A DNA stretch of 64,000 nucleotides from Rhodobacter maris. Lineage in GTDB: Bacteria; Pseudomonadota; Alphaproteobacteria; Rhodobacterales; Rhodobacteraceae. Below the pieces are notes generated by a model, which saw only the letters and a program-made list of their open reading frames with translations, did not search any database and was not told the origin of the DNA. The translations under genes and the position numbers were made by a program. The stretch lies in assembly GCF_900217815.1 (NCBI RefSeq), contig NZ_OBMT01000002.1, positions 1 to 64,000 of the forward strand, given 5' to 3'. Positions 10,778 through 19,979 of this stretch are shown here, piece after piece (within the stretch, counting starts at the first letter, position 1; each line of letters begins with the position of its first letter).

Positions 10778-11370
10778 CGGAAAGACTGGCCACGCAATTC
10801 GCTTTTCTGGCCGAAGTCGAAAAGCTGAAGTCGGTGACACGGGCCACACCGATCCACGATGCCTCCCGCCCCGAAAACTCGGCCGAGCACAGCTGGACCT
10901 TGGCGCTTTATGCGCTCGTGCTCGCCGATCAGGCCGCGCCCGGCGTTGATGTGCTGCGCGCGGTGAGGATGCTCCTGATCCACGACATTGTCGAAATCGA
11001 TGTCGGAGACGTGCCGATCCATCTGGCAAATGGCACGGCGCATGGCTCCGCCGAGATCCAGGCCGCCGAGCTTGCTGCTGCAAAACGCATTTTTGGCATT
11101 CTGCCCAAGGACATGGCGGACGAATTTCAAGCACTCTGGGAAGAGTTTGAGGCCAATGAGACGCCGACGGCCATTTACGCCAAATCGCTCGACCGCACCC
11201 AGCCGGTGCTTTTGAACGAACAGGCGGGTGGCGGCTCCTGGGTCGATTACGATGTGCAATGGGAGGAACTCGAAACCCGCGTGGGCACCAAGATCGCCCG
11301 CGGCCTGCCCGGTGTGTGGGACTGGGTGCAGGCCCGCATCCGCCCCTGGTTTGACGCCCGCGGACGCTGA
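10774..11370 (+). CDS. HD-domain hydrolase (YfbR-like nucleotidase family)
   Basis: 198 residues. The HD metal-binding motif is visible as His in AEHSWTLAL, the HD pair in [13 protein letters not shown] and a later Asp in [12 protein letters not shown], the pattern of HD phosphohydrolases related to the 5'-nucleotidase YfbR and to oxetanocin-type HD proteins. It probably hydrolyses a phosphate from a nucleotide. I chose the ATG at 10774, which overlaps the preceding stop by four bases; an upstream in-frame ATG lies inside the previous gene. Last gene of the three-gene operon. Confidence 0.85.
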   Translation: MTERLATQFAFLAEVEKLKSVTRATPIHDASRPENSAEHSWTLALYALVLADQAAPGVDVLRAVRMLLIHDIVEIDVGDVPIHLANGTAHGSAEIQAAELAAAKRIFGILPKDMADEFQALWEEFEANETPTAIYAKSLDRTQPVLLNEQAGGGSWVDYDVQWEELETRVGTKIARGLPGVWDWVQARIRPWFDARGR

Positions 11371-11468
11371 GCGCTGCGCCGCAGCGGTATACAACCGCAT
11401 ACAAGGCTAGCCAAGCCCCTCGGAACAGGGTAAAAGACGGCCAACGAGTCACCAACCGTGAGGCCCCC

Positions 11469-12683
11469 ATGACCAAGATCAAGGTAGACAATCCCATCGT
11501 CGAGATGGACGGCGACGAGATGACCCGGATCATCTGGGATTTCATCAAGAAAAAACTGATCCTGCCCTATCTTGATGTCGATCTGCTCTACTACGATCTG
11601 GGCATCGAGGAGCGTGACCGCACCAACGACCAGATCACCATCGATTCCGCGCTGAAGACCAAAGAGGTCGGCGTGGCGGTGAAATGCGCCACGATCACGC
11701 CCGACGAGGCGCGGGTGCAGGAATTCAACCTCAAGCAGATGTGGAAATCGCCGAACGGCACGATCCGCAACATTCTGGGCGGCGTGATCTTCCGCGAGCC
11801 GATCATCTGCAAAAACGTGCCGCGCCTCGTGCCGGGCTGGACCCAGCCGATCGTCGTGGGCCGTCACGCCTTTGGCGACCAGTATCGCGCCACCGATTTC
11901 CGCTTCCCCGGCAAGGGCAAGCTCACGCTCAAATTCGTCGGCGAAGACGGCGAGGTGATCGAACGCGAGGTGTTTGACGCGCCCGGTTCGGGCGTGGTGA
12001 TGGGAATGTATAACCTCGACCAGTCGATCATCGACTTCGCACGCTCGTCGATGAACTATGGCCTCATGAAGGGCTGGCCGGTTTACCTCTCCACCAAGAA
12101 CACCATCCTGAAAGCCTATGACGGCCGCTTCAAGGATCTGTTCCAGAAAGTCTATGAGGAAGAATTCGAGGCCGAATTCAAGAAGGCGGGCATCCATTAC
12201 GAGCACCGGCTGATCGACGACATGGTGGCCTCGGCGCTGAAATGGTCGGGCGGCTATATCTGGGCCTGCAAGAACTACGATGGCGACGTGCAATCGGATA
12301 CCGTGGCGCAGGGCTTTGGCTCGCTGGGCCTCATGACCTCGGTGCTGATGACGCCCGACGGAAAGACCGTCGAAGCCGAGGCCGCGCATGGCACGGTGAC
12401 GCGCCACTACCGCCAGCATCAGGCGGGCAAGGAAACCTCGACGAACTCGATCGCCTCGATCTTCGCCTGGACCGGGGGCCTCAAGCACCGCGCCAAACTC
12501 GACGGCAACGAGGCGCTGGCGAAATTCGCCACCACGCTCGAAAAAGTCTGCGTGCAGACGGTGGAAGATGGCTTCATGACGAAAGACCTCGCGCTGCTCG
12601 TCGGCCCCGATCAGAAATGGCTCACCACGATGGGCTATCTTGAGAAGGTGGACGAATATCTCGGCAAGGCGCTGGCCGGCTGA
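11469..12683 (+). CDS. icd: NADP-dependent isocitrate dehydrogenase
   Basis: 404 residues, the eukaryotic-type homodimeric family common in alphaproteobacteria. It oxidatively decarboxylates isocitrate to 2-oxoglutarate in the TCA cycle, making NADPH. The start [20 protein letters not shown], substrate loop [10 protein letters not shown], metal-binding region [20 protein letters not shown] and cofactor region [12 protein letters not shown] are all present. The gene stands alone with its own upstream region (98 bases) and a strong terminator just after the stop. Confidence 0.97.
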   Translation: MTKIKVDNPIVEMDGDEMTRIIWDFIKKKLILPYLDVDLLYYDLGIEERDRTNDQITIDSALKTKEVGVAVKCATITPDEARVQEFNLKQMWKSPNGTIRNILGGVIFREPIICKNVPRLVPGWTQPIVVGRHAFGDQYRATDFRFPGKGKLTLKFVGEDGEVIEREVFDAPGSGVVMGMYNLDQSIIDFARSSMNYGLMKGWPVYLSTKNTILKAYDGRFKDLFQKVYEEEFEAEFKKAGIHYEHRLIDDMVASALKWSGGYIWACKNYDGDVQSDTVAQGFGSLGLMTSVLMTPDGKTVEAEAAHGTVTRHYRQHQAGKETSTNSIASIFAWTGGLKHRAKLDGNEALAKFATTLEKVCVQTVEDGFMTKDLALLVGPDQKWLTTMGYLEKVDEYLGKALAG

Positions 12684-12701
12684 GGCTGAACCAGATTTCG
12701 G

Positions 12702-12735
12702 AAAGGGCCGGGTTTTTCCGGCCCTTTTCATTTGC
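12702..12735 (+). terminator. Rho-independent terminator of icd
   Basis: An inverted repeat AAAGGGCCGG / CCGGCCCTTT with a short T-rich loop, followed by TTCATTT, 20 bases after the icd stop. It is close to the end of the convergent DUF1127-like gene and could serve both directions. Confidence 0.85.
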
Positions 12736-12749
12736 TTGCAGGGCAAACT

Positions 12750-12986
12750 TCACCAGCCGAAGTAACTCCAGTGCGGCATCGGCGGCGAGTGGCCCCGCGG
12801 CGGCAAGCCGATGTCGCGCCGCATGTGGTCGTCCATCTCGGCAAAGCTTTGGGCGAGCGGCCGGGTCGCATGCGGGCGCAGCAGCGCCCCGAGCGCGGCC
12901 AGAACCACGCGCCGCGCGCCATGCAGCGCAATCAGGGTTTCCAGGTGCAGATGAAGCGAAAGCTCCGGGTCGTCAGTCCGTGTCAT
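12750..12986 (-). CDS. DUF1127-like small protein
   Basis: 78 residues. The segment LAQSFAEMDDHMRRDIGLPP in the C-terminal half matches the core of DUF1127 proteins (a small arginine-rich alphaproteobacterial family tied to RNA turnover and phosphate or stress responses). The C-terminus is His/Pro/Trp rich. Longer upstream in-frame starts would run through the 36-residue ORF region and have unnatural composition, so I chose the ATG at 12986. The function is not proven. Confidence 0.65.
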   Translation of the reverse strand: MTRTDDPELSLHLHLETLIALHGARRVVLAALGALLRPHATRPLAQSFAEMDDHMRRDIGLPPRGHSPPMPHWSYFGW

Positions 12987-13126
12987 GGGGTTTCCGGTGC
13001 GAGACCGGCCTCTGGTTGAGATGGAATGAACCGGACCCGGCCATTGGCCATGCGCATCAGGCGCGAGGAAGGGAAAGATCCGGTCGAAGGTCAGACGTGG
13101 TGCAGTGGCACCGGGGTTCGCGGGGG

Positions 13127-13237
13127 TCAGGCGTGGAAGCGCTGGCCTGCGGGCGCGGTAGGATATGCGCCGACGACCACGGCATGGGCCGCAATCGAAA
13201 ACCCACCGGTTCGGAGAGTGGTTGCATGGTTTGTCAT
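13127..13237 (-). CDS. Putative 36-residue small protein
   Basis: A short ORF of 36 codons preceded by an excellent Shine-Dalgarno (AGGAGG, 7 bases before the ATG). The peptide is uncharged in its middle with a hydrophobic run (FSIAAHAVVVGAY near residues 13-25), suggesting a membrane-associated mini-protein. It lies upstream of, and on the same strand as, the DUF1127-like gene, 140 bases away. No family recognised. The ribosome site is the main support. Confidence 0.45.
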   Translation of the reverse strand: MTNHATTLRTGGFSIAAHAVVVGAYPTAPAGQRFHA

Positions 13238-13474
13238 GATCCGCCCTCCTGTCTGAAATTGCCGGATAACGGGAGAATGCATGGCCCGGCGAGTCGGGCC
13301 AGAAAAATATCCCCGGCAGCGCCACCGCCCCCCTTGAACGTTGCGCACACGCCACAGGTGCGCCCCCCGGGGGGTGGTTCGGAGACACGCACCGGACCGG
13401 GCCAGAATGGCGCGCGTTCCAGCCCTTACCCCGGACCCGGCCAACGCTGCCAGACGCCCTGTCCTTTTGACGGC

Positions 13475-13502
13475 TTGAACAAATAAACAATTGATATATA
13501 AT
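13475..13502 (+). promoter_or_regulatory. Sigma-70-type promoter of the VPLPA-CTERM gene
   Basis: TTGAAC at 13475-13480 and a perfect TATAAT at 13497-13502 with a 16-base spacer, in a strikingly AT-rich stretch (13480-13560) of an otherwise GC-rich region. Transcription would start near 13509, leaving an 80-base leader before the ATG at 13588. The rest of 13238-13587 holds no gene that I can support. Confidence 0.6.
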
Positions 13503-13587
13503 GATAAATATCACATATACATTTCGTTTATTCGAATCGATTTTTAGACTAACTTTAGAGATACGGGAGATATTTTAGGGGACATCC

Positions 13588-14283
13588 ATGAAACAGACAG
13601 CTTTCGCACTTGCGATCGCCGTGACAGCTTTGGGCGCGATCTCGGCACAGGCTTCCACGATCACTGACGGGTTCACTTTCTCGGTGGCGACGAGCGGCAC
13701 CGGGACGGGCGTCGGAAGCCATTTCCACTCGTCCACCGGGGGAGATTTCGGCAATCCCTCGGGCAAGGCAGAGGTCGGCGCGTTCTCTTCCGAGGACGTT
13801 CGCGGCCTTTCCGAATACAACCTGACCGGGCTCGCGACGAGCGCGACCGCCTTCGTGACGTTCGGCGTTTACCAACTCGCGGGGCTGTTCAGCGGCGTGA
13901 ACGACTTCCTTTATGGCGGAACGATCACCGTCGACGCCTATCTCGGCAATAACCTGGAGAATATTTCGGACTTTCAGGCCGCCTCGATCGGGACGATCGG
14001 GACGTTCAGCACGAGCGGGCTCAGTGTCGGCGACACGCTGAGCTTCAGCATCGCCTCGATCTACAACTCAGCCATCGGCAGCTCGGCCTCCTCGCTCGGG
14101 ATCCGGTTGAGCGCCAACAGCCGCGATGGCGGAGCGGTGACTTTCGACAACTTCCGCCTGACCACCGATGACCAGTCGACGAACAACACGAACGTGGTGC
14201 CTCTGATGGGGGCATTGCCGCTGACCCTCAGCGGCCTTGCGGCCCTCGGGCTGGTCCGCCGCCGGAAAAGGGCGGCCGCCTGA
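13588..14283 (+). CDS. VPLPA-CTERM-type secreted protein
   Basis: 231 residues. An N-terminal Sec signal (MKQTAFALAIAVTALGAISAQAS, cleaved near residue 22) precedes a Ser/Thr/Gly-rich beta-type body of about 180 residues. The C-terminus has VPLMGALPLTLSGLAALG, a hydrophobic helix, then a basic RRRKRAAA tail. This is the tripartite PEP-CTERM/VPLPA-CTERM sorting signal of Rhodobacteraceae, recognised by an exosortase that cleaves and anchors or releases the protein. No exosortase or EPS genes are in the window. The body contains no cysteines and no known domain. It is single-gene, with a near-consensus promoter and a strong terminator. Confidence 0.82.
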   Translation: MKQTAFALAIAVTALGAISAQASTITDGFTFSVATSGTGTGVGSHFHSSTGGDFGNPSGKAEVGAFSSEDVRGLSEYNLTGLATSATAFVTFGVYQLAGLFSGVNDFLYGGTITVDAYLGNNLENISDFQAASIGTIGTFSTSGLSVGDTLSFSIASIYNSAIGSSASSLGIRLSANSRDGGAVTFDNFRLTTDDQSTNNTNVVPLMGALPLTLSGLAALGLVRRRKRAAA

Positions 14284-14307
14284 ACCGTAAAATAGTTTGC
14301 AAACCCG

Positions 14308-14347
14308 GGCAGGGAATGATGTGAACGCATCGTTCCCTGCCCTTCTT
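14308..14347 (+). terminator. Strong hairpin terminator
   Basis: GGGCAGGGAATGATG / CATCGTTCCCTGCCC form a long stem with one mismatch around a six-base loop, followed by TTCTTT, 24 bases after the stop of the VPLPA-CTERM gene. Confidence 0.88.
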
Positions 14348-14377
14348 TGGGCCCCCACTCACGATGCGAGATAACCC

Positions 14378-14998
14378 GTGGCCGCTGCCCAAAACGATCC
14401 CGCCGATCTGTCCCACAGCCCTTTCGAAGATGTTCAGGGGATCGCCTATGGCGCCACTATGGCCGCCTTCGGCATCGTGCTGCTGACCCATCTTGGCCTT
14501 GTGACCGGGCAGACAGCGGGGCTTGCCGTTCTCATTTCCTACGCGACCGGCTGGGGCTTCGGGCCGGTTTTCTTCGCGCTCAACCTGCCCTTCTACTGGT
14601 TCGGCTATCGGCGGATGGGGCTCACATTCGTGATCAAGACCTTCCTCTCGGTGGCCGCGCTCTCGTTGCTGGCGGCCTATCTTCCGGAGTATGTGAGTTT
14701 TGCGAATGTGAACCCGGTGGTCGGTGCGGTGATCTTCGGCTTCCTCTCGGGTTCGGCCCTGCTCGCGCTCTTCCGCCATGGCGCCTCGCTCGGCGGAGTG
14801 GGCATCATGGCGCTTTATCTGCAGGACAAAACGGGTTTCCGCGCCGGCTGGACGCAGTTGATCTTCGATGCCTGCGTCTTTGCTCTCGCGCTGACCCTGC
14901 GCGACTGGAAGACGGTCGCTGTCTCGGCGCTTGGGGCGCTGGTGATCAACCTCGTGATCGCGATGAACCACCGCCGCGACCGCTATATCGCGACCTGA
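14378..14998 (+). CDS. YitT-family membrane protein (copy 1)
   Basis: 206 residues, five to six hydrophobic segments and the YitT signature layout: FEDVQGIAYGATMAAFGIVLL, LVTGQTAGLAVLISYATG, then FALNLPFYW and FRHGASLGGVGIMALYLQDK. YitT proteins are inner-membrane proteins of uncertain function. The protein lacks the cytosolic DUF2179 domain found in Bacillus YitT, as is common in proteobacteria. It is closely similar to the next gene in order of motifs, which indicates a tandem duplication. Confidence 0.85.
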   Translation: MAAAQNDPADLSHSPFEDVQGIAYGATMAAFGIVLLTHLGLVTGQTAGLAVLISYATGWGFGPVFFALNLPFYWFGYRRMGLTFVIKTFLSVAALSLLAAYLPEYVSFANVNPVVGAVIFGFLSGSALLALFRHGASLGGVGIMALYLQDKTGFRAGWTQLIFDACVFALALTLRDWKTVAVSALGALVINLVIAMNHRRDRYIAT

Positions 14999-15066
14999 TC
15001 AGAGCGCATAGCCGCCATGCACTTATTGCATTGGACGGATCCGCCCTCCGGCCCCATCATTGGGTC

Positions 15067-15681
15067 ATGAATGCTGACATTCTTCCGACCCGCCGCTACA
15101 CTGTCTTCGAGGATCTCCAGGGCCTCGTGATCGCCTCGGCGCAGGCGGCGCTCGGCATTCATCTGCTGCGCGCCGCAGGGCTCGTGACGGGCGGCACCGC
15201 GGGCACGGCGCTGATCCTTTCCTATGCGACGGGGCTCAACTTCTCCGCCCTCTTCTTCGCCCTCAACATCCCCTTCTATGCACTCGCCTGGTGGGCGCGG
15301 GGGCCCGTCTTCTGCGTCAAATCGCTCGCCACCGTCACCCTTGTCTCGGTGATGGCGGAGGCGCTCAAGCCCGTTATGCTGCTGCAGACGATCCATCCCG
15401 CGGCGGCGGCGCTCCTCTTTGGCGTGTCGGCAGGGGTCGGGCTTTTGGGTCTTTTTCGCCATTCGGGCTCGCTCGGCGGCGTGTCTATCATTGCACTGAT
15501 CTTGCAAGACAAGCTCGGCTGGCGCGCGGGCTATGTGCAGATCGTGCATGATCTGTGCCTCTTCGCGCTCGCGCTCTGGCTCTTGCCGCTCGACCGGGTG
15601 GGCTGGTCGCTTCTGGGGGCGCTGGTGCTCAATCTCGTGATCGCCTTCAACCATCGCCGCGACTGGTATATCGTGTCGTGA
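15067..15681 (+). CDS. YitT-family membrane protein (copy 2)
   Basis: 204 residues. The same motif order as copy 1 (FEDLQGLVIASAQAALGIHLL, LVTGGTAGTALILSYATG, FALNIPFYALAWW, FRHSGSLGGVSIIALILQDK, final NHRRDWYIVS against NHRRDRYIAT). I chose the ATG at 15067 because the similarity begins there. It is 68 bases after copy 1 and its stop overlaps the SMR gene start (TGATG), so the three genes probably form an operon. A paralogous pair may act as a heteromer. Confidence 0.85.
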   Translation: MNADILPTRRYTVFEDLQGLVIASAQAALGIHLLRAAGLVTGGTAGTALILSYATGLNFSALFFALNIPFYALAWWARGPVFCVKSLATVTLVSVMAEALKPVMLLQTIHPAAAALLFGVSAGVGLLGLFRHSGSLGGVSIIALILQDKLGWRAGYVQIVHDLCLFALALWLLPLDRVGWSLLGALVLNLVIAFNHRRDWYIVS

Positions 15682-16013
15682 TGAAAACCTATCTGCTCCT
15701 TCTCATTGCGGTCATGTTCGAGACCTTCGGCTCCACCTGCCTGCAGGCCTCGCAGCAATTCACCCGGTTCTGGCCAACGGTGGGGGTGGTCCTTGGCTTC
15801 GGCGCGGCGTTCTGGTTCTTCACACTGGTGCTGAAAACCCTGCCCTTGGGTATCACCTATGCGCTATGGTCGGGCATCGGCATCGTGCTGATCACGCTCT
15901 CGGGCTGGCTGATCTTTCAGCAGCGCCTCGACGCCCCTGCCCTGATCGGCATCGCCCTGATCATCGCGGGGATTGCTGTCATCAACCTGTTTTCATCCGC
16001 AGGGCATCCGTAA
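15681..16013 (+). CDS. Small multidrug resistance (SMR) transporter
   Basis: 110 residues and four hydrophobic helices, the EmrE size. The essential membrane Glu is Glu14 (AVMFETFGST), and LPLGITYALWSGIGIVLITL matches the family core (helices 2-3). It exchanges protons for hydrophobic cations or, in related subtypes, guanidinium. Sequence is nearer the EmrE/QacC side than Gdx. The ATG overlaps the upstream YitT stop. Low-noise call; substrate not inferable. Confidence 0.9.
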   Translation: MKTYLLLLIAVMFETFGSTCLQASQQFTRFWPTVGVVLGFGAAFWFFTLVLKTLPLGITYALWSGIGIVLITLSGWLIFQQRLDAPALIGIALIIAGIAVINLFSSAGHP

Positions 16014-16082
16014 CGCGCTTATTGCTGGCCAAGCGAGCGCTTTTCCCGTATGCGGCACCCAAATCTCGAACAGGCGGACCTC

Positions 16083-17903
16083 ATGGACATTCGCAATATT
16101 GCGATCATCGCACACGTTGACCACGGCAAGACGACCCTTGTCGACAAATTGCTGAGCCAGTCGGGCTCTTTCCGGGAAAATCAGGCCGTTGCCGAACGGG
16201 CGATGGACAGCAACGACATCGAACGCGAACGCGGCATCACCATTCTGGCCAAATGCACCTCGGTCGAATGGAAAGGCACGCGGATCAACATCGTCGACAC
16301 CCCCGGCCACGCCGATTTTGGCGGCGAGGTGGAGCGGATCCTGTCGATGGTCGATGGCGTGTGCCTCCTTGTCGACGCCGCCGAAGGGCCGATGCCGCAA
16401 ACGAAATTCGTGACCTCGAAGGCGCTCGCGCTCGGCCTCAAGCCAATCGTGGTTCTCAACAAGGTCGACAAGCCCGCCGCCGAGCCCGACCGCGCGCTCA
16501 ACGAGGTGTTCGACCTTTTCGCCAACCTCGGCGCGAGCGACGAGCAGCTCGACTTCCCCCATGTCTATGCCTCCGGCATCGGCGGCTGGGCGGACCGGGA
16601 GCTGGACGGCCCGCGTCAGGATCTCTCCGCGCTTTTCGATCTGATCCTTGAACATGTGGAGCCGCCCAAGCAGGAATTCCGCGCCGACGAGCCGTTCCAG
16701 ATGCTCGCCACCACGCTCTCGGCCGACCCGTTCATTGGCCGCATCCTCACCGGCCGTGTCGAGGCGGGCCGCCTCAAGGTGGGCGACAGCCTCAAGGCGC
16801 TCTCGCGCACCGGCGAGCGGATCGAGCAGTTCCGCTGCACCAAGATCCTCGCCTTCCGCGGTCTGACGCAACAGCCGATCGACGTGGCCGAGGCGGGCGA
16901 TATCGTCACCATCGCCGGCATGACCAAGGCGACCGTGGCCGATACGCTTTGCGCGCTCGAGATCGACACGCCGATCCCGGCGCAGCCGATTGACCCGCCG
17001 ACGATCTCGGTCACTTTCGGCATCAACGACAGCCCGCTTGCAGGGCGGGACGGCACCAAGGTGCAAAGCCGCGTGATCCGTGAGCGGCTGATGAAAGAGG
17101 CCGAGGTGAACGTCGCGATCCGGGTGGAAGATACGCCCGGCGGCGAAGCCTTTGTCGTGTCCGGCCGCGGCGAACTTCAGATGGGCGTGCTGATCGAAAA
17201 CATGCGCCGCGAAGGGTTTGAACTGTCCATTTCGCGCCCGCGCGTGATCTTCCGCGAGGAGAATGGCGAGCGGCTCGAACCGATCGAGGAAGTGATCGTC
17301 GATGTCGACGACGAATATTCCGGCGCGGTGATCGAAAAGCTGACCGGGCCGCGCAAGGGCGACCTTGTGGAAATGCGCCCGGCGGGCCACGGCAAGACCC
17401 GGATCGTGGCCCATGTGCCGTCGCGCGGCCTGATCGGCTATCAGGGCGAGTTCATGACAGACACCCGCGGCAACGGTGTTCTCAACCGCATCTTCCACGG
17501 CTGGACGCCCTACAAGGGCCCGATTCAGGGCCGCCGCCAGGGCGTGCTGATCTCGATGGAGAACGGCGTTTCGGTCGCCTATGCGCTGTGGAACCTCGAA
17601 GAGCGCGGCAAGCTCTTCATCGGCGCGCAGGAGCAGATCTACGAGGGCATGATCATCGGCGAGCATTCGCGCGACAACGACCTTGAGGTGAACCCGCTCA
17701 AGGGCAAGAAGCTGACCAACGTCCGCGCCTCGGGCACCGATGAAGCGGTGCGGCTCACCCCGCCGGTGCGGATGAGCCTTGAAGAGGCGATCGCCTATAT
17801 CGACGATGATGAACTCGTTGAAGTGACGCCGAAGATCGTGCGGCTGCGCAAGCGGCTTTTGGACCCGCATGAGCGCAAACGCGCCGCGCGTTCGGAAGGC
17901 TGA
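16083..17903 (+). CDS. typA: Ribosome-associated GTPase TypA/BipA
   Basis: 606 residues. A translational GTPase acting in 50S subunit assembly and stress adaptation. It has G1 [13 protein letters not shown]2 [12 protein letters not shown]3 [13 protein letters not shown] and G4 NKVDK, followed by EF-G-like domains II, III and V and the BipA-specific C-terminal region ([18 protein letters not shown]). I chose the ATG at 16083 (MDIRNIAII), matching the usual N-terminus, over an upstream one at 16050. It is followed by a hairpin terminator. Confidence 0.97.
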   Translation: MDIRNIAIIAHVDHGKTTLVDKLLSQSGSFRENQAVAERAMDSNDIERERGITILAKCTSVEWKGTRINIVDTPGHADFGGEVERILSMVDGVCLLVDAAEGPMPQTKFVTSKALALGLKPIVVLNKVDKPAAEPDRALNEVFDLFANLGASDEQLDFPHVYASGIGGWADRELDGPRQDLSALFDLILEHVEPPKQEFRADEPFQMLATTLSADPFIGRILTGRVEAGRLKVGDSLKALSRTGERIEQFRCTKILAFRGLTQQPIDVAEAGDIVTIAGMTKATVADTLCALEIDTPIPAQPIDPPTISVTFGINDSPLAGRDGTKVQSRVIRERLMKEAEVNVAIRVEDTPGGEAFVVSGRGELQMGVLIENMRREGFELSISRPRVIFREENGERLEPIEEVIVDVDDEYSGAVIEKLTGPRKGDLVEMRPAGHGKTRIVAHVPSRGLIGYQGEFMTDTRGNGVLNRIFHGWTPYKGPIQGRRQGVLISMENGVSVAYALWNLEERGKLFIGAQEQIYEGMIIGEHSRDNDLEVNPLKGKKLTNVRASGTDEAVRLTPPVRMSLEEAIAYIDDDELVEVTPKIVRLRKRLLDPHERKRAARSEG

Positions 17904-17913
17904 TACGGAAGAA

Positions 17914-17936
17914 GGGGGGCGCTGCCCCCCTCTTTT
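17914..17936 (+). terminator. Terminator of typA
   Basis: GGGGGGC / GCCCCCC with a three-base loop, followed by TCTTTT, 11 bases after the typA stop. It forms the first of three consecutive inverted repeats between typA and the convergent ABC transporter gene. Confidence 0.75.
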
Positions 17937-17958
17937 GTGCGTGCCGCACAAAATTCAC

Positions 17959-18040
17959 CCCCCGGGATATTTGGAGCAAGATGAAAACAGCGCTTCATCT
18001 TGCCGCAAATATCCCGGGGGTGCGGGGGCAGCGCCCCCGC
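17959..18040. repeat. Composite intergenic palindromes between convergent genes
   Basis: A long inverted repeat pairs CCCCCGGGATATTT (17959-17972) with AAATATCCCGGGGG (18007-18020), with an inner pairing CAAGATGAA / TTCATCTTG around an 8-base loop. A second perfect palindrome GCGGGGGC / GCCCCCGC follows (18022-18040). The GCGGGGGC module recurs after dusA at 32572-32591. Elements of this look are common between genes in Rhodobacteraceae and are probably REP-like and/or bidirectional terminators. Confidence 0.75.
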
Positions 18041-18045
18041 GACTG

Positions 18046-19176
18046 CTACCGGAAGAGCACGAGTGCGCCGGGCGACCAGGCCACCCGCGTGCGGGTGCCG
18101 ACATCGAGCACCGGGCGCCCGAAGACATTGCGCATCGAGATCCGCACCGGGGTTTCCACCCCGTCGAGCTTGACGTCGTAATAGGTCATGTCGCCGTAAT
18201 AGACGACTTCGTCGATCACGCCGGGCGCCTCGCGCTCGCTCGCCACCTGCCCCTCGTAAAGGATCGTCAGCGTCTCGGGGCGGAAGCCCACCGCGGGCGC
18301 CTCGCCCGTGGGCTTAGCCTGCGCCTGATCATCGGTCACATCGACCGCGCCGAGGCCCGCGACCTCAAGCTGCACATGGCCTCCCCCCTCGCCCAGCACG
18401 TTCGCGGGCAGGAAGTTCATCACGCCGATGAAATCGGCAACGCGGCGGGAGGCCGGGCGGCGGTAGAGCGTTTCGGGATCGGCAAGCTGGGCGATCTCGC
18501 CCTCGAACATCACCGCGATTCGGTCGGACATCACCAGCGCCTCTTCCTGATCATGGGTGACCAGAACGAAGGTGATCCCCACCTCGCGCTGCAGCTTGAT
18601 CAGCTCGACCTGCATCTGCTCGCGGATCTTCTTGTCGAGCGCGGAGAGCGGTTCGTCGAGGAGCAGCACCTTGGGCTTGAGGATCAGCGCGCGGGCCAGC
18701 GCCACGCGCTGTCGCTGCCCGCCCGAGAGCGCATGCGCCGCGCGCGCGCCATAGCCTTTCAGCCCGACCATCTCGAGCGCTTCCTCGACCGCGCGCGCCT
18801 TCTCGGCGGCCGGACGCGGATCGCGGCGCAGCCCGAAGCCGACATTCTCCGCCACCGTCAGATGCGGGAAGATCGCATAGCTCTGAAACACCATATTGGT
18901 GGGGCGCTTGTTGGGGGCCACATCCGACATGTCACGCCCGTCGATCAGCACCGCCCCCGAAGAAATATCCTCGAACCCGGCGATGGTGCGCAACAGCGTG
19001 GTCTTGCCGCAGCCCGACGGCCCCAGCAGCGAGAAGAACTCGCCCTCGCGGATCGTGGCCGTGATGCCGCGCAGGGCGTGATAATCGCCATAATATTTTT
19101 GCACCGAGGCGAATTCGATCATCTTCTTGCGGCTTTCGAGCGGCACCCGCGCGGTGACGACATTGGGTTCGGTCAC
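18046..19176 (-). CDS. potA: ABC transporter ATP-binding protein, polyamine type
   Basis: 376 residues. Walker A GPSGCGKTTLLRTIAG, Q-loop VFQSYAIFPHLT, signature HALSGGQRQRVALARALI and Walker B VLLLDEPLSALD are followed by a C-terminal TOBE-like regulatory domain (about 280-370). This is the layout of PotA, which energises spermidine/putrescine uptake. The gene overlaps the permease gene upstream by four bases. Other polyamine or opine-type substrates are possible because the binding protein that sets specificity is absent here. Confidence 0.88.
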   Translation of the reverse strand: MTEPNVVTARVPLESRKKMIEFASVQKYYGDYHALRGITATIREGEFFSLLGPSGCGKTTLLRTIAGFEDISSGAVLIDGRDMSDVAPNKRPTNMVFQSYAIFPHLTVAENVGFGLRRDPRPAAEKARAVEEALEMVGLKGYGARAAHALSGGQRQRVALARALILKPKVLLLDEPLSALDKKIREQMQVELIKLQREVGITFVLVTHDQEEALVMSDRIAVMFEGEIAQLADPETLYRRPASRRVADFIGVMNFLPANVLGEGGGHVQLEVAGLGAVDVTDDQAQAKPTGEAPAVGFRPETLTILYEGQVASEREAPGVIDEVVYYGDMTYYDVKLDGVETPVRISMRNVFGRPVLDVGTRTRVAWSPGALVLFR

Positions 19177-19979
19177 AGGAAACCTCCGGTATCTTTGGCG
19201 CCGGTCTTCGCGATCCCGCGGCGGCGGACATATTCGGCCGTGGTCAGAAGCACGATGGAGGCGAGCACGAGGGCCGTGCCGAGCGCCATGATCATCGGGA
19301 TCTGTTTCGGGAAGCGGAGCTGCGAATAAATATAGGTCGGCAGCGTGGTCTGCTCGCCCGCGAGGAAGAAGGCGATGATGAACTCGTCCAGCGAGATGGT
19401 GAAGGCCATCAGCGCCGAGGAGATGATGCCGGGCATCACGAGCGGCAGGGTGATCAGCCGGAAGGTCGAGAGCCGGGTCTCGCCCAGATCATAGGCCGCC
19501 TCTTCGAGCGAGCGATCGAGCGAGGAAAAGGCCGCATTGAGCACCGCGATCGCATAGGGCGTGGCAATCAGCACATGGCCAAGGATCACAGTGAAGATCG
19601 AGAGGCTCACCCCCATCCCCAGAAGCACGACCAGAAGCGAGACCGCAACGATGATTTCGGGAAGCACGAGCGGCAGCATGATCAGCCCGATCACCCCCGC
19701 CTTGCCGGGGTAGCTGTAGCGTGTGCTTGAACGGGCGGCAAAGACGCCAAAGGTGGTAGCCAGGATCGCCGTCGAGCAGGCGATGATGAGCGAATTGGTG
19801 AGTGCGCCGCCGAGCGTGTCGTTGGAGAGCATCTGGCGGAACCACTCAAGCGTGAAGCCCTTGAGCGGAAAGGCAATCACCGTGCCGTCATTGAAGGCAA
19901 AAACCGGCAAAAGCAGGATCGGCGCGTAGAGGAAGACGAGATAGAAGAGCGCGTAGAGCCGCAGGCCCGAGACTTTCAT
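19173..19979 (-). CDS. potC: ABC transporter permease, PotC type
   Basis: 268 residues with six hydrophobic segments and the inner-membrane component loop EEAAYDLGETRLSTFRLITL near residue 165 that docks to the ATPase. The first ATG at 19979 overlaps the stop of the other permease (four bases). MetI-like permease of the putrescine/spermidine class (PotC position, second permease). A longer upstream frame runs through the potB gene and was rejected. Confidence 0.88.
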   Translation of the reverse strand: MKVSGLRLYALFYLVFLYAPILLLPVFAFNDGTVIAFPLKGFTLEWFRQMLSNDTLGGALTNSLIIACSTAILATTFGVFAARSSTRYSYPGKAGVIGLIMLPLVLPEIIVAVSLLVVLLGMGVSLSIFTVILGHVLIATPYAIAVLNAAFSSLDRSLEEAAYDLGETRLSTFRLITLPLVMPGIISSALMAFTISLDEFIIAFFLAGEQTTLPTYIYSQLRFPKQIPMIMALGTALVLASIVLLTTAEYVRRRGIAKTGAKDTGGFL

